Shown: one piece after another, positions 1 through 13,410 of the stretch
Numbering within the stretch: position 1 is the first letter of the stretch
How the letters are laid out: each line of letters opens with the position of its first letter
DNA from: Megalopta genalis
Lineage: Eukaryota; Arthropoda; Insecta; Hymenoptera; Halictidae
Assembly (NCBI RefSeq): GCF_051020955.1
Contig: NW_027477060.1
Coordinates: 1-64,000, forward strand
Length of the DNA stretch: 64,000 nucleotides
Direction: 5' to 3'
Position numbers and translations under genes: made by a program
Notes under the pieces: generated by a model
The model's input: only the letters and a program-made list of their open reading frames with translations
Databases searched by the model: none
Told to the model about the DNA's origin: nothing

Positions 1-60
1 GAATTAGCTTTAAATCAACGCGAAACATACGATTTAGCTTCAATATCATGCGAAACACAC

Positions 61-103
61 GATTTCGATTGAAATTCGTGCAAAATAGCGATTTTAAACA
101 AAC
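61..103. repeat. 43-bp frame-shifting module of block A (first full example)
   Basis: The module is a 29-bp unit (61-89, one base shorter than normal) followed by GATTTTAAACAAAC (90-103). The 14-bp part reads as a normal unit that has lost about 16 internal bases: the first GATTT and the terminal AAACAAAC remain. At 43 bp (13 more than one unit) it moves the reading frame by one base. It recurs once per HOR through block A with substitutions. On the + strand it links a frame ending NSCEIA to the frame RFSFKFMRN. On the - strand it links NRLFKIA to SHEFEAKS. The deletion origin of the 14-bp part is inference. Confidence 0.9.
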
Positions 104-148
104 GATTTAGCTTCAAATTCATGCCAAATGAACAGTTTAGTTTCAAAT

Positions 149-160
149 TAATTCGAATTA
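149..160. repeat. 12-bp perfect palindrome recurring in the 253-bp HOR (first example)
   Basis: TAATTCGAATTA is its own reverse complement. It lies in the second unit after the 14-bp element and recurs in the same place in other long HORs, for example at 1,724-1,735. Just downstream, many copies also carry the 10-bp palindrome GATTTAAATC and a TCTAGA. Some copies break the 12-bp palindrome, for example those near 9,465 and 10,300, which read AATTCGCATTAC. No function is shown. It could be a dimer-binding site or a chance product of the AT-rich unit. Confidence 0.6.
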
Positions 161-2926
161 CACGATCTAGACTTAAATCCACGCGAAACAAGCGATTTAG
201 CTTCAAATTCATGCGATATGAACAATTTAACTTCAGATTCATGTGAAATACACGAATTAGCTGCAAATTCAGACGAAACAAACGATTTTACTTCAATATC
301 ATGCGATATACACGATTTCGCTTTAAATTCTTGCGAAATAGCGGTTTTAAACAAACGATTTAGCTTCAACTTTATGCGAAATGATCAATTTAGCTTCAGA
401 TTCATTCGAAATACACGAATCAGCTTCAAATTCACGCGAAACATACGATTTAGCTTCAATATCATGCAAAACACTCGATTTCGCTTCAAATTCGTGCGAA
501 AAAACGATTTTAAATAATCGATTTTGCATCAAATTCATTGCGAAATGAACAATTTAGCTTCAGATTCATGCGAAATACACGAATTAGCTTTAAATCAACG
601 CGAAACATACGATTTAGCTTCAAATTCATGCGAAACACACGATTTCGATTGAAATTCGTGCAAATTAGCGATTTTAAACAAACGATTTAGCTTCAAATTC
701 ATGCCAAATGAACCGTTTAGCTTCAAATTAATTCGAATTACACGATCTAGATTTAAATCAACGCGAAACATACGATTTAGCTTCCAATTCATGCGATATG
801 AACCATTTAACTTCAGATTCGTGTGAAATACACGAATTAGCTGCAAATTCAGACGAAACAAACGATCTTACTTCAATATCATGCGATATACACGATCTCG
901 ATTCAAATTCGTGCGAAATAGCGATTTTAAATAAACGATTTTGCTTCAAATTTATGCGAAATGAACAATTTAGCTTCAGATTCATGTGAAATACACGAAT
1001 TATGTGCAAATTCAGACGAAACGAACGATTTAACTTCAATATCATGCGATAAACACGATTTCGTTTTAAATTCTTGCGAAATAGCGATTTGAAGCAAACG
1101 ATTTAGCTTCAAATTCATGCGAAATGATCAATTTAGCTTCAGATTCATGCGAAATACAAGAATCAGCTTTAAATCAACGCGAAACATACGATTTAGCTTC
1201 AAATTCATGCGAAATGAACAATTTAGCTTCAGATTCATGTGAAATACACGAATTAGCTGCAAATTCAGACGAGACAAACGATTTAACTTCTATATCATGC
1301 GACATACACGATTTCGCTTTAAATTCTTGCGAAATAGCGGATTTAAACAAACGATTTAGCTTCAAATTTATGCGAAATGATCAATTTAGCTTCAGATTCA
1401 TTCGAAATACACGAATCAGCTTCAAATTCACGCGAAACATACGATTTAGCTTCAATATCATGCGAAACACACGATTTCGCTTCAAATTCGTGCGAAATAA
1501 CGATTTTAAATAATCGATTTTGCTTCAAATTCATGCGAAATGAACAATTTAGCTTCAGATTCATGCGAAATACACGAATTAGCTTTAAATCAACGCGAAA
1601 CATACGATTTAGCTTCAAATTCATGCGAAACACACGATTTCGATTGAAATTCGTGCAAATTAGCGATTTTAAACATACGATTTAGCTTCAAATTCATGCC
1701 AAATGAACAGTTTAGCTTCAAATTAATTCGAATTACACGATCTAGATTTAAATCAACGCGAAACGTACGATTTAGATTCCAATTCATGCGATATGAACCA
1801 TTTAACTTCAGATTCGTGTGAAATACACGAATTAGCTGCAAATTCAGACGAAACAAACGATCTTACTTCAATATCATGCGATATACACGATCTCGATTCA
1901 AATTCGTGCGAAATAGAGATTTTAAATAAACGATTTTGCTTCAAATTTATGCGAAATGAACAATTTAGCTTCAGATTCATGTGAAATACACGAATTATGT
2001 GCAAATTCAGACGAAACGAACGATTTAACTTCAATATCATGCGATAAACACGATTTCGTTTTAAATTCTTGCGAAATCGCGATTTGAAGCAAACGATTTA
2101 GCTTCAAATTCATGCGAAATGATCAATTTAGTTTCGGATTCATGCGAAATACACGAATTAGCTTCAAATTCACACGAAACAAACGTTTTACCTTCAATAT
2201 CATGCGAAACACACGATTTCGATTGAAATTCGTGCGGAATAGCGATTTTAAAGAAACTATTTAGCTTCAAATTCATGCGGAATGAGCAATTTAGCTTCAG
2301 ATTCATGCGAAACACACGAATTAGCTTTAAATCAACGCGAAACATACGATTTAGCTTCAATATCATGCGAAACACACGATTTCGATAGAAATTCGTGCAA
2401 AATAGCGATTTTAAACAAACGATTTAGCTTCAAATTCATGCCAAATGAACAGTTTAGTTTCAAATTAATTCGAATTACACGATATAGATTTAAATCCACG
2501 CGAAACAAACGATTTAGCTTCAAATTCATGCGATATGAACAATCTAACTTCAGATTCATGTGAAATACACGAATTAGCTGCAAATTCAGACAAAACAAAC
2601 GATTTAACTTCAATATCATGCGACATACACGATCTCGATTCAAATTCGTGCGAAATAGCGATTTTAAACAAACGATTTAGCTTCAGATTCATGCCAAATG
2701 AACAGTTTAGCTTCAAATTAATTCGAATTACACGATCTAGATTTAAATCCACGCGAAACAAACGATTTAGCTTCAATATCATGCGATATGAACAATTTAA
2801 CTTCAGATTCATGTGAAATACACGAATTAGCTGCAAATTCAGACGAAACAAACGATTTTACTTCAATATCATGCGATATACATGATCTCGATTCAAATTC
2901 GTGCGAAATAGCGATTTTAAACAAAC

Positions 2927-4612
2927 GATTTAGCTTCAAATTCATGCGAAAAGTACAATTTAGATTCGGATTCAAGCGAAATACACGAATTTGCTTCAAA
3001 TTCACACGAAACAAACGTTTTACCTTCAATATCATGCGAAACACACGATTTCGATTGAAATTCGTGCGAAATAGCGATTTTAAAGAAACTATTTAGCTTC
3101 AAATTCATGCGGAATGAGCAATTTAGCTTCAGATTCATGCGAAATACACGAATTAGCTTTAAATCAACGCGAAACATACGATTTAGCTTCAATATCATGC
3201 GAAACACACGATTTCGATTGAAATTCGTGCAAAATAGCAATTTTAAACAAACGATTTAGCTTCAAATTCATGCCAAATGAACAGTTTAGTTTCAAATTAA
3301 TTCGAATTACACGATATAGATTTAAATCCACGCGAAACAAACGATTTAGATTCAAATTCATGCGAAATGATCAATTTAGCTTCAGATTCATGCGAAATAC
3401 ACGAATTAGCTTTAAATCAACGCGAAACATACGATTTAGCTTCAATATCATGCGAAACACACGATTTCGATTGAAATTCGTGCAAAATAGCGATTTTAAA
3501 CAAACGATTTAGCTTCAAATTCATGCCAAATGAACAGTTTAGTTTCAAATTAATTCGAATTACACGATCTAGACTTAAATCCACGCGAAACAAGCGATTT
3601 AGCTTCAAATTCATGCGATATGAACAATTTAACTTCAGATTCATGTGAAATACACGAATTAGCTGCAAATTCAGACGAAACAAACGATTTTACTTCAATA
3701 TCATGCGATATACACGATTTCGCTTTAAATTCTTGCGAAATAGCGGTTTTAAACAAACGATTTAGCTTCAACTTTATGCGAAATGATCAATTTAGCTTCA
3801 GATTCATTCGAAATACACGAATCAGCTTCAAATTCACGCGAAACATACGATTTAGCTTCAATATCATGCGAAACACACGATTTCGCTTCAAATTCGTGCG
3901 AAATAACGATTTTAAATAATCGATTTTGCTTCAAATTCATGCGAAATGAACAATTTAGCTTCAGATTCATGCGAAATACACGAATTAGCTTTAAATCAAC
4001 GCGAAACATACGATTTAGCTTCAAATTCATGCGAAACACACGATTTCGATTGAAATTCGTGCAAATTAGCGATTTTAAACATACGATTTAGCTTCAAATT
4101 CATGCCAAATGAACAGTTTAGCTTCAAATTATTTCGAATTAAACGATCTAGATTTAAATCAACGCGAAACGTACGATTTAGATTCCAATTCATGCGATAT
4201 GAACCATTTAACTTCAGATTCGTGTGAAATACACGAATTAGCTGCAAATTCAGACGAAACAAACGATCTTACTTCAATATCATGCGATATACACGATCTC
4301 GATTAAAATTCGTGCGAAATAGCGATTTTAAACAAACGATATAGCTTCAAATTCATGCCAAATGAACAGTTTAGCTTCAAATTAATTCGAATTACACGAT
4401 CTAGATTTAAATCCACGCGAAACAAGCGATTTAGCTTCAAATTCATGCGATATGAACAATTTAACTTCAGATTCATGTGAAATACACGAATTATGTGCAA
4501 ATTCAGACGAAACGAACGATTTAACTTCAATATCATGCGATAAACACGATTTCGTTTTAAATTCTTGCGAAATAGCGATTTGAAGCAAACGATTTAGCTT
4601 CAAATTCATGCG
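2927..4612. repeat. Segmental duplication in block A, shorter copy (pairs with 8,005-9,943)
   Basis: Homology with 8,005-9,943 runs at an offset of 5,078 bp up to about 3,716. It then runs at an offset of 5,331 bp from about 3,620 to 4,612. The two offsets differ by exactly 253 bp, one long HOR, which this copy lacks. The middle of this copy is also the partner of the window-start duplication, so one segment has been copied more than once. Edges were set by eye and are good to a few tens of bases. Confidence 0.75.
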
Positions 4613-7600
4613 AAAAGTACAATTTAGTTTCGGATTCATGCGAAATACACGAATTAGCTTCAAATTCACACGAAACAAACGTTTTACCTTCAATATCATG
4701 CGAAACACACGATTTCGATTGAAATTCGTGCATAATAGCGATTTTAAACAAACGATTTAGCTTCAAATTCATGCCAAATTAACAGTTTAACTTCAGATTC
4801 ATGCGATAAACACGATTTCGTTTTAAATTCTTGCGAAATAGCGATTTGAAGCAAACGATTTAGCTTCAAATTCATGCGAAATGATTAATTTAGCTTCAGA
4901 TTCATGCGAAATACACGAATCAGCTTGAAATTCACGCGAAACATACGATTTAGCTTCAATATCATGCGAAACACGCGATTTCGCTTCAAATTCGTGCGAA
5001 ATAACGATTTTAAATAATCGATTTTGCTTCAAATTCATGCGAAACGAACAATTTAGCTTCAGATTCATGCGAAATACACGAATTAGCTTTAAATCAACGC
5101 GAAACATACGATTTAGCCCCAATATCATGCGAAACACACGATTTCGATTGAAATTCGTGCAAAATAGCGATTTTAAACAAACGATTTAGCTTCAAATTCA
5201 TGCCAAATGAACAGTTTAGCTTCAAATTAATTCGAATTACATGATCTAGATTTAAATCCACGCGAAACAAGCAATTCAGCTTCAAATTCATGCGATATGA
5301 ACAATTTAACTTCAGATTCATGTGAAATACACGAATTAGCTGCAAATTCAGACGAAACAAACGATTTTACTTCAATATCATGCGATATACACGATCTCGA
5401 TTCAAATTCGTGCGAAATAGCGATTTTAAACAAACGATTAAGCTTCAAATTCATGCGAAAAGTACAATTTAGTTTCGGATTCATGCGAAATACACGAATT
5501 AGCTTCAAATTCACACGAAACAAACGTTTTACCTTCAATATCATGCGAAACTCACGATTTCGATTGAAATTCGTGCGAAATAGCGATTTTAAAGAAACTA
5601 TTTAGCTTCAAATTCATGCGGAATGAGCAATTTAGCTTCAGATTCATGCGAAATACACGAATTAGCTTTAAATCAACGCGAAACATACGATTTAGCTTCA
5701 ATATCATGCGAAACACACGATTTCGATTGAAATTCGTGCAAAATAGCGATTTTAAACAAACAATTTAGCTTCAAATTCATGCCAAATGAACAGTTTAGAT
5801 TCAAATTAATTCGAATTACACGATATAGATTTAAATCCACGCGAAACAAACGATTTAGCTTCAAATTCATGCGATATGGACAATTTAACTTCAGATTCAT
5901 GTGAAATACACGAATTAGCTGCAAATTCAGACGAAACAAACGATTTAACTTCAATATCATGCGATATACACGATCTCGATTCAAATTCGTGCGAAATAGC
6001 GATTTTAAACAAACGATTTAGCTTCAAATTCATGTCAAATGAACAGTTTAGCTTCAAATTAATTCGAATTACACGATCTAGATTGAAATCCACGCGAAAC
6101 AAATGGTTTAGCTTCAATATCATGCGATATGAACAATTTAACTTCAGATTCATGTGAAATACACGAATTAGCTGCAAATTCAGACGAAACAAACGATTTT
6201 ACTTCAATATCATGAGATATACACGATCTCGATTCAAATTCGTGCGAAATAGCGATTTTAAACAAACGATTTAGCTTCAAGTTCATGCGAAAAGTACAAT
6301 TTAGTTTCGGATTCATGCGAAATACACGAATTAGCTTCAAATTCACACGAAACAAACGTTTTAACTTCAATATCATGCGATATACACGATTTCGATTGAA
6401 ATTCGTGCGAAATAGCGATTTTAAACAAACGATTTAGCTTCAAATTCATGCCAAATGAACAGTTTAGCTTCAAATTAATTCGAATTACACGATCTAGATT
6501 TAAATCCACGCGAAACAAGCGATTTAGCTTCAATATCATGCGAAACACACGATTTCGCTTCAAATTCGTGCGTAATAACGATTTTAAATAATCGATTTTG
6601 CTTCAAATATATGCGAAATGAACAATTTAGCTTCAGATTCATGTGAAATACACGAATTAGCTGCAAATTCAGACGAAACAAACGATCTTACTTCAATATC
6701 ATGCGATATACACGATCTCGATTAAAATTCGTGCGAAATAGCGATTTTAAACAACCGATTTAGCTTCAAATTCATGCCAAATGAACAGTTTAGCTTCAAA
6801 TTAATTCGAATTACACGATCTAGATTTAAATCCACGCGACATAAACGATTTAACTTCAAATTCATGCGATATGAACAATTTAACTTCAGATTCATGTGAA
6901 ATACACGAATTAGCTGCAAATTCAGACGAAACAAACGATTTAACTTCAATATCATGCGATAAACACGATTTCGTTTTAAATTCTTGCGAAATAGCGATTT
7001 TAAACAAACGATTTAGGTTCAAATTCATGCGAAATGAACAATTTAGCTTCAGATTCATGCGAAATACAAGAATCAGCTTTAAATCAACGCGAAACATACG
7101 ATTTAGCTTCAATATCATGCGATATGAACAATTTAACTTCAGATTCATGTGAAATACACGAATTAGCTGCAAATTCAGACGAAACAAACGATTTTACTTC
7201 AATATCATGCGATATACACGATCTCGATACAAATTCGTGCGAAATAGCGATTTTAAACAAACGATTTAGCTTCAAATTCATGCGAAAAGTACAATTTAGT
7301 TTCGGATTCATGCGAAATAGACGAATTAGCTTCAAATTCACACGAAACAAACGTTTTACCTTCAATATCATGCGATATACACGATTTCGATTGAAATTCG
7401 TGCAAAATTGTGATTTTAAACAAACGATTTAGCTTCAAATTCATGCGAAATGAACAATTTAGCTTCAGATTCATGTGAAATACACGAATTAGCTGCAAAT
7501 TCAGACGAGACAAACGATTTAACTTCAATATCATGCGAAACACACGATTTCGATTGAAATTCGTGCGGAATAGCGATTTTAAAGAAACTATTTAGCTTCA

Positions 7601-8004
7601 AATTCATGCGGAATGAGCAATTTAGCTTCAGATTCATGCGAAACACACGAATTAGCTTTAAATCAACGCGAAACATACGATTTAGCTTCAATATCATGCG
7701 AAACACACGATTTCGATTGAAATTCGTGCGAAATAGCGATTTTAAAGAAACTATTTAGCTTCAAATTCATGCGGAATGATCAATTTAGCTTCAGATTCAT
7801 GCGAAATACACGAATTAGCTTTAAATCAACGCGAAACATACGATTTAGCTTCAATATCATGCGAAACACACGATTTCGATTGAAATTCGTGCAAAATAGC
7901 GATTTTAAACAAACGATTTAGCTTCAAATTCATGCCAAATGAACAGTTTAGTTTCAAATTAATTCGAATTACACGATATAGATTTAAATCCACGCGAAAC
8001 AAAC

Positions 8005-9943
8005 GATTTAGCTTCAAATTCATGCGAAAAGTACAATTTAGATTCGGATTCAAGCGAAATACACGAATTTGCTTCAAATTCACACGAAACAAACGTTTTA
8101 CCTTCAATATTATGCGAAACACACGATTTCGATTGAAATTCGTGCGAAATAGCGATTTTAAAGAAACTATTTAGCTTCAAATTCATGCGGAATGAGCAAT
8201 TTAGCTTCAGATTCATGCGAAATACACGAATTAGCTTTAAATCAACGCGAAACATACGATTTAGCTTCAATATCATGCGAAACACACGATTTCGATTGAA
8301 ATTCGTGCAAAATAGCAATTTTAAACAAACGATTTAGCTTCAAATTCATGCCAAATGAACAGTTTAGTTTCAAATTAATTCGAATTACACGATATAGATT
8401 TAAATCCACGCGAAACAAACGATTTAGATTCAAATTCATGCGAAATGATCAATTTAGCTTCAGATTCATGCGAAATACACGAATTAGCTTTAAATCAACG
8501 CGAAACATACGATTTAGCTTCAATATCATGCGAAACACACGATTTCGATTGAAATTCGTGCAAAATAGCGATTTTAAACAAACGATTTAGCTTCAAATTC
8601 ATGCCAAATGAACAGTTTAGTTTCAAATTAATTCGAATTACACGATCTAGACTTAAATCCACGCGAATCAAGCGATTTAGCTTCAAATTCATGCGATATG
8701 AACAATTTAACTTCAGATTCATGTGAAATACACGAATTAGCTGCAAATTCAGACGAAACAAACGATTTTACTTCAATATCATGCGATATACACGATCTCG
8801 ATTCAAATTCGTGCGAAATAGCGATTTTAAACAAACGATTTAGGTTCAAATTCATGCGAAATGAACAATTTAGCTTCAGATTCATGCGAAATACAAGAAT
8901 CAGCTTTAAATCAACGCGAAACATACGATTTAGCTTCAATATCATGCGATATGAACAATTTAACTTCAGATTCATGTGAAATACACGAATTAGCTGCAAA
9001 TTCAGACGAAACAAACGATTTTACTTCAATATCATGCGATATACACGATTTCGCTTTAAATTCTTGCGAAATAGCGGTTTTAAACAAACGATTTAGCTTC
9101 AACTTTATGCGAAATGATCAATTTAGCTTCAGATTCATTCGAAATACACGAATCAGCTTCAAATTCACGCGAAACATACGATTTAGCTTCAATATCATGC
9201 GAAACACACGATTTCGCTTCAAATTCGTGCGAAATAACGATTTTAAATAATCGATTTTGCTTCAAATTCATGCGAAATGAACAATTTAGCTTCAGATTCA
9301 TGCGAAATACACGAATTAGCTTTAAATCAACGCGAAACATACGATTTAGCTTCAAATTCATGCGAAACACACGATTTCGATTGAAATTCGTGCAAATTAG
9401 CGATTTTAAACATACGATTTAGCTTCAAATTCATGCCAAATGAACAGTTTAGCTTCAAATTAATTCGCATTACACGATCTAGATTTAAATCAACGCGAAA
9501 CGTACGATTTAGATTCCAATTCATGCGATATGAACCATTTAACTTCAGATTCGTGTGAAATACACGAATTAGCTGCAAATTCAGACGAAACAAACGATCT
9601 TACTTCAATATCATGCGATATACACGATCTCGATTAAAATTCGTGCGAAATAGCGATTTTAAACAAACGATATAGCTTCAAATTCATGCCAAATGAACAG
9701 TTTAGCTTCAAATTAATTCGAATTACACGATCTAGATTTAAATCCACGCGAAACAAGCGATTTAGCTTCAAATTCATGCGATATGAACAATTTAACTTCA
9801 GATTCATGTGAAATACACGAATTATGTGCAAATTCAGACGAAACGAACGATTTAACTTCAATATCATGCGATAAACACGATTTCGTTTTAAATTCTTGCG
9901 AAATAGCGATTTGAAGCAAACGATTTAGCTTCAAATTCATGCG
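8005..9943. repeat. Segmental duplication in block A, longer copy (pairs with 2,927-4,612)
   Basis: This matches 2,927-4,612 but has an additional 253-bp HOR at about 8,794-9,047. At the right edge this copy reads ATGATCAATTTAG where the partner reads AAGTACAATTTAG. Shared private variants, such as GATATAGC right after the 14-bp element (near 4,338 and 9,669), support common descent rather than general unit similarity. Confidence 0.75.
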
Positions 9944-9980
9944 AAATGATCAATTTAGCTTCAGATTCATGCGAAATACA
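9240..9980. repeat. 832-bp-offset tandem duplication, left copy (pairs with 10,072-10,812)
   Basis: About 740 bp matches the downstream segment at an offset of 832 bp, which equals two 163-bp plus two 253-bp HORs. Both copies carry the broken palindrome variant AATTCGCATTAC. Divergence at the right edge is near 9,980, where this copy reads ACACGAATCAGCTTG and the other ACAAGAATCAGCTTT. Confidence 0.8.
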
Positions 9981-10071
9981 CGAATCAGCTTGAAATTCAC
10001 GCGAAACATACGATTTAGCTTCAATATCATGCGAAACACACGATTTCGATTGAAATTCGTGCAAAATAGCG

Positions 10072-10812
10072 ATTTTAAATAATCGATTTTGCTTCAAATT
10101 CATGCGAAATGAACAATTTAGCTTCAGATTCATGCGAAATACACGAATTAGCTTTAAATCAACGCGAAACATACGATTTAGCTTCAAATTCATGCGAAAC
10201 ACACGATTTCGATTGAAATTCGTGCAAATTAGCGATTTTAAACATACGATTTAGCTTCAAATTCATGCCAAATGAACAGTTTAGCTTCAAATTAATTCGC
10301 ATTACACGATCTAGATTTAAATCAACGCGAAACGTACGATTTAGATTCCAATTCATGCGATATGAACCATTTAACTTCAGATTCGTGTGAAATACACGAA
10401 TTAGCTGCAAATTCAGACGAAACAAACGATCTTACTTCAATATCATGCGATATACACGATCTCGATTAAAATTCGTGCGAAATAGCGATTTTAAACAACC
10501 GATTTAGCTTCAAATTCATGCCAAATGAACAGTTTAGCTTCAAATTAATTCGAATTACACGATCTAGATTTAAATCCACGCGACACAAACGATTTAACTT
10601 CAAATTCATGCGATATGAACAATTTAACTTCAGATTCATGTGAAATACACGAATTATGTGCAAATTCAGACGAAACGAACGATTTAACTTCAATATCATG
10701 CGATAAACACGATTTCGTTTTAAATTCTTGCGAAATAGCGATTTGAAGCAAACGATTTAGCTTCAAATTCATGCGAAATGATCAATTTAGCTTCAGATTC
10801 ATGCGAAATACA
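10072..10812. repeat. 832-bp-offset tandem duplication, right copy (pairs with 9,240-9,980)
   Basis: This is the right-hand member of the pair. It is nearly identical to the left copy, except for changes such as ACAACCGATTTAGC in place of ACAAACGATATAGC near 10,495. The whole-HOR offset is what unequal exchange between HORs in register would give. Confidence 0.8.
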
Positions 10813-11422
10813 AGAATCAGCTTTAAATCAACGCGAAACATACGATTTAGCTTCAATATCATGCGATATGAACAATTTAACTTCAGATTCATGTGAAATA
10901 CACGAATTAGCTGCAAATTCAGACGAAACAAACGATTTAATTTCAATATCATGCGAAAAGTACAATTTAGTTTCGGATTCATGCGAAATACACGAATTAG
11001 CTTCAAATTCACACGAAACAAACGTTTTACCTTCAATATCATGCGAAACACACGATTTCGATTGAAATTCGTGCATAATAGCGATTTTAAACAAACGATT
11101 TAGCTTCAAATTCATGCCAAATGAACAGTTTAACTTCAGATTCATGCGAAATACACGAATTAGCTGCATTTCCAGACGAAACAAACGATTTAACTTCAAT
11201 ATCATGCGATAAACACGATTTCGTTTTAAATTCTTGCGAAATAGCGATTTTAATCAAACGATTTTGCTTCAATATCATGCGATATGTACAATTTAACTTC
11301 AGATTCCTGTGAAATACACGAATTAGCTGCAAATTCAGACGAAACAAACGATCTTACTTCAATATCATGCGATATACACGACCTCGATTCAAATTCGTGC
11401 GAAATAGCGATTTTAAACAAAC

Positions 11423-11453
11423 GATTTAGCTTCAAATCCATGCGAATACACAT
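11423..11453. repeat. Chimeric 31-bp unit at the block A / block B switch
   Basis: This unit directly follows the last 14-bp element of block A but already has the type-B bases TCCATGCG and a tail ending ACACAT. It has one extra base (GCGAATACACATG against GCGAAACACATG). Upstream all units are of type A apart from scattered single changes. Downstream none of the block A HOR modules recur. The switch therefore happens within one unit. It could be a recombination breakpoint joining two arrays, or the edge of a homogenised domain. Confidence 0.8.
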
Positions 11454-13410
11454 GATTTTGCTTCAAATAAATGCGACGTAGAAGGCTTAGCTTCAAATCG
11501 ATGCGAAACAAATGATTTCGGTTCTGATACTTGCGATATAAGCGATATAGCATCATATGCAGGAGAAACTAACGAGTTAGTACCAAATCCATGCGGAACA
11601 AATGATTTACCTTCAAATACTTGCGGTATAAGTGATATAGCTTCAAATGCAGGCGAAACAAACGAGTTACCTTAAAAACCAAGAGAAACACATTATTTAG
11701 CTTCAAATCAATGCGATGTAGAAGGTTTATCTTCAAATCCACGCGCAATAAATGATTTAGCTTCAAACACTTGGGATAAAAGTGATACAGTTTCAAATGC
11801 AGACGAAACAAACGAGTTAGCTTCAAAATCCATGCGATACACTTGATTTAGCTTCAAATCAATGCGATGTAGATTGATTAGCTTCAAATCCATGCGAAAC
11901 AAATGATTTAGCTTCAAATATTGCGAATATAAATGATATAGCTTCAAATGCAGGCGAAATCATCGAGTTATCTACAGATCCATGTGAAACACATGATTTA
12001 GCTTCAAATCATTGCGAAGTAGAAGGCTTAGCTTGCAATCCAAGCGAAACTTATGATTTAGCTTCAAATCAATGCGAAGTAGAAGGCTTAGTTCCAAATC
12101 CTTGCGACACAAAGGATTTAGCTTCAAGTATTTGCGATATAAATGATATAGCTTCAAATGCAGACGAAACAGACGGGTTAGCTTCAGATCCAAACGAAAT
12201 AAGTGATTTAGATGTAAATTGATGCGAAACACATGGTTTAGCTACAGATTCTTGCGAAACAAATGGGTTAGCTTCAGACACTTATGATAAACATGATCGA
12301 GCTTCAACTGCATGCGAAGAAAACGTGATCGCTACAAATCCAAGGGAAACACATGATTTAACTTCAAATCAATGCGATGTAAAAGGCTTAGATTCAAATC
12401 CATGCGAAACAAATGATTTAGCTTCAAATACTTGCGAATATAAGGGATACTGCTTCAAGTGCATGCGAAACGAACGAGTTGGCTTCAAATCCAAGCGAAA
12501 CACATGATTTAGCTTCAGATACTTGCGATATAAATGATACAGCTCCAAATGCAGGCGAAACAAATGAGTAAGCTTCAAATCCAAGCGAAACACATGATTT
12601 AGCTTCAAATCAATGCGATTTGGATAGTGTAGCTTCAAATCCATGCGTAACACATGATTTAGCTTCAAATCAATGCGAAGTAGAAGACTTAGCTTCAAAT
12701 CCATGCAGAGCAAATGGTTTTGCTTCAAATATTTGCGATATATGCGATTTAGGTTCAACTGCATGCGAAACAAACTAGATAACTTCAAATCCAAGCGAAA
12801 CACTTGATTTGGCTTCAAATCAATGCGATGTAGATGGATTACCTTCAGATCCATGAGAAACAAATGATTTAGCTTCAGATACTTGCGATATAAGTGATAT
12901 ATTTTCAAATGCAGGCGAGACGAACGAGTTAGCTTCAAATCCATTAGAAACAAATGATTTAGCTTCAGGTACTTGCGGTATAAGTGATATAGCTTCAAAT
13001 GCAGGCGAAACAAACGAGTTAGCTACAAATCCATGTGAAATACATGATTCAGCTTCAAATCTATGCAAAGTAGAAGGCTTATCGTCAAATCCATGCAGAA
13101 CAAATGGATTAGCTTCAAATATTTGTGATATACATGATTTAGCTCCAACTGCATCCGAAACAAACGAGTTAGCTACAAATCCTTGTGAAATACATGATTC
13201 AGCTTCAAATCAATGCGAAGTAGAAGGCTTAGCTTCAACTGCTTGCGGAACAAACGAGTTAGCTTCTAATCCAAGCGAAACATATGATTTATGTTCAAAT
13301 CAATGCGAAGTAGAAGGCTTACTTTCAACTGCATGCGGAACAAACGAGTTAGCTTCAAATCGAAGCGAAACACATGATTTAGATGCAAATCAATGAGATG
13401 TAGAAGGTTT

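Larger units (their letters stand above)
1..920. repeat. Segmental duplication in block A, copy at window start (pairs with 3,403-4,321)
   Basis: The sequence from position 1 matches that from 3,403 at an offset of 3,402 bp, changing to 3,401 after one extra T near 535 in this copy. Homology continues to about 920, where the two diverge after the 14-bp element. This copy has private changes near 475-540: AAAACACTCG instead of GAAACACACG, GAAAAAACG instead of GAAATAACG, and CATTGCG. Its left edge lies at or beyond the window start. Confidence 0.8.
1..11422. repeat. Block A: type-A units in 163-bp and 253-bp higher-order repeats
   Basis: The block uses type-A units and is punctuated by a 14-bp element such as GATTTTAAACAAAC, always preceded by a 29-bp unit. 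In the first 2.3 kb these elements start at 90, 343, 506, 670, 923, 1086, 1339, 1502, 1665, 1918, 2081 and 2244. The spacings are therefore 253 or 163 bp, apart from one 164 that has a single extra base near 535. A 163-bp HOR is four 30-bp units plus 29 plus 14; a 253-bp HOR has three more 30-bp units. The last 14-bp element is at 11,409-11,422. Variants of the element include GATTTGAAGCAAAC, GATTTTAAAGAAAC and GATTTTAAATAATC. No open frame here looks like a gene. Confidence 0.93.

Noticed and set aside
929..934. AATAAA polyadenylation signal
   Set aside because: It arises in a variant of the 14-bp element (TTTTAAATAAAC) and recurs only with that variant, with no transcript context.
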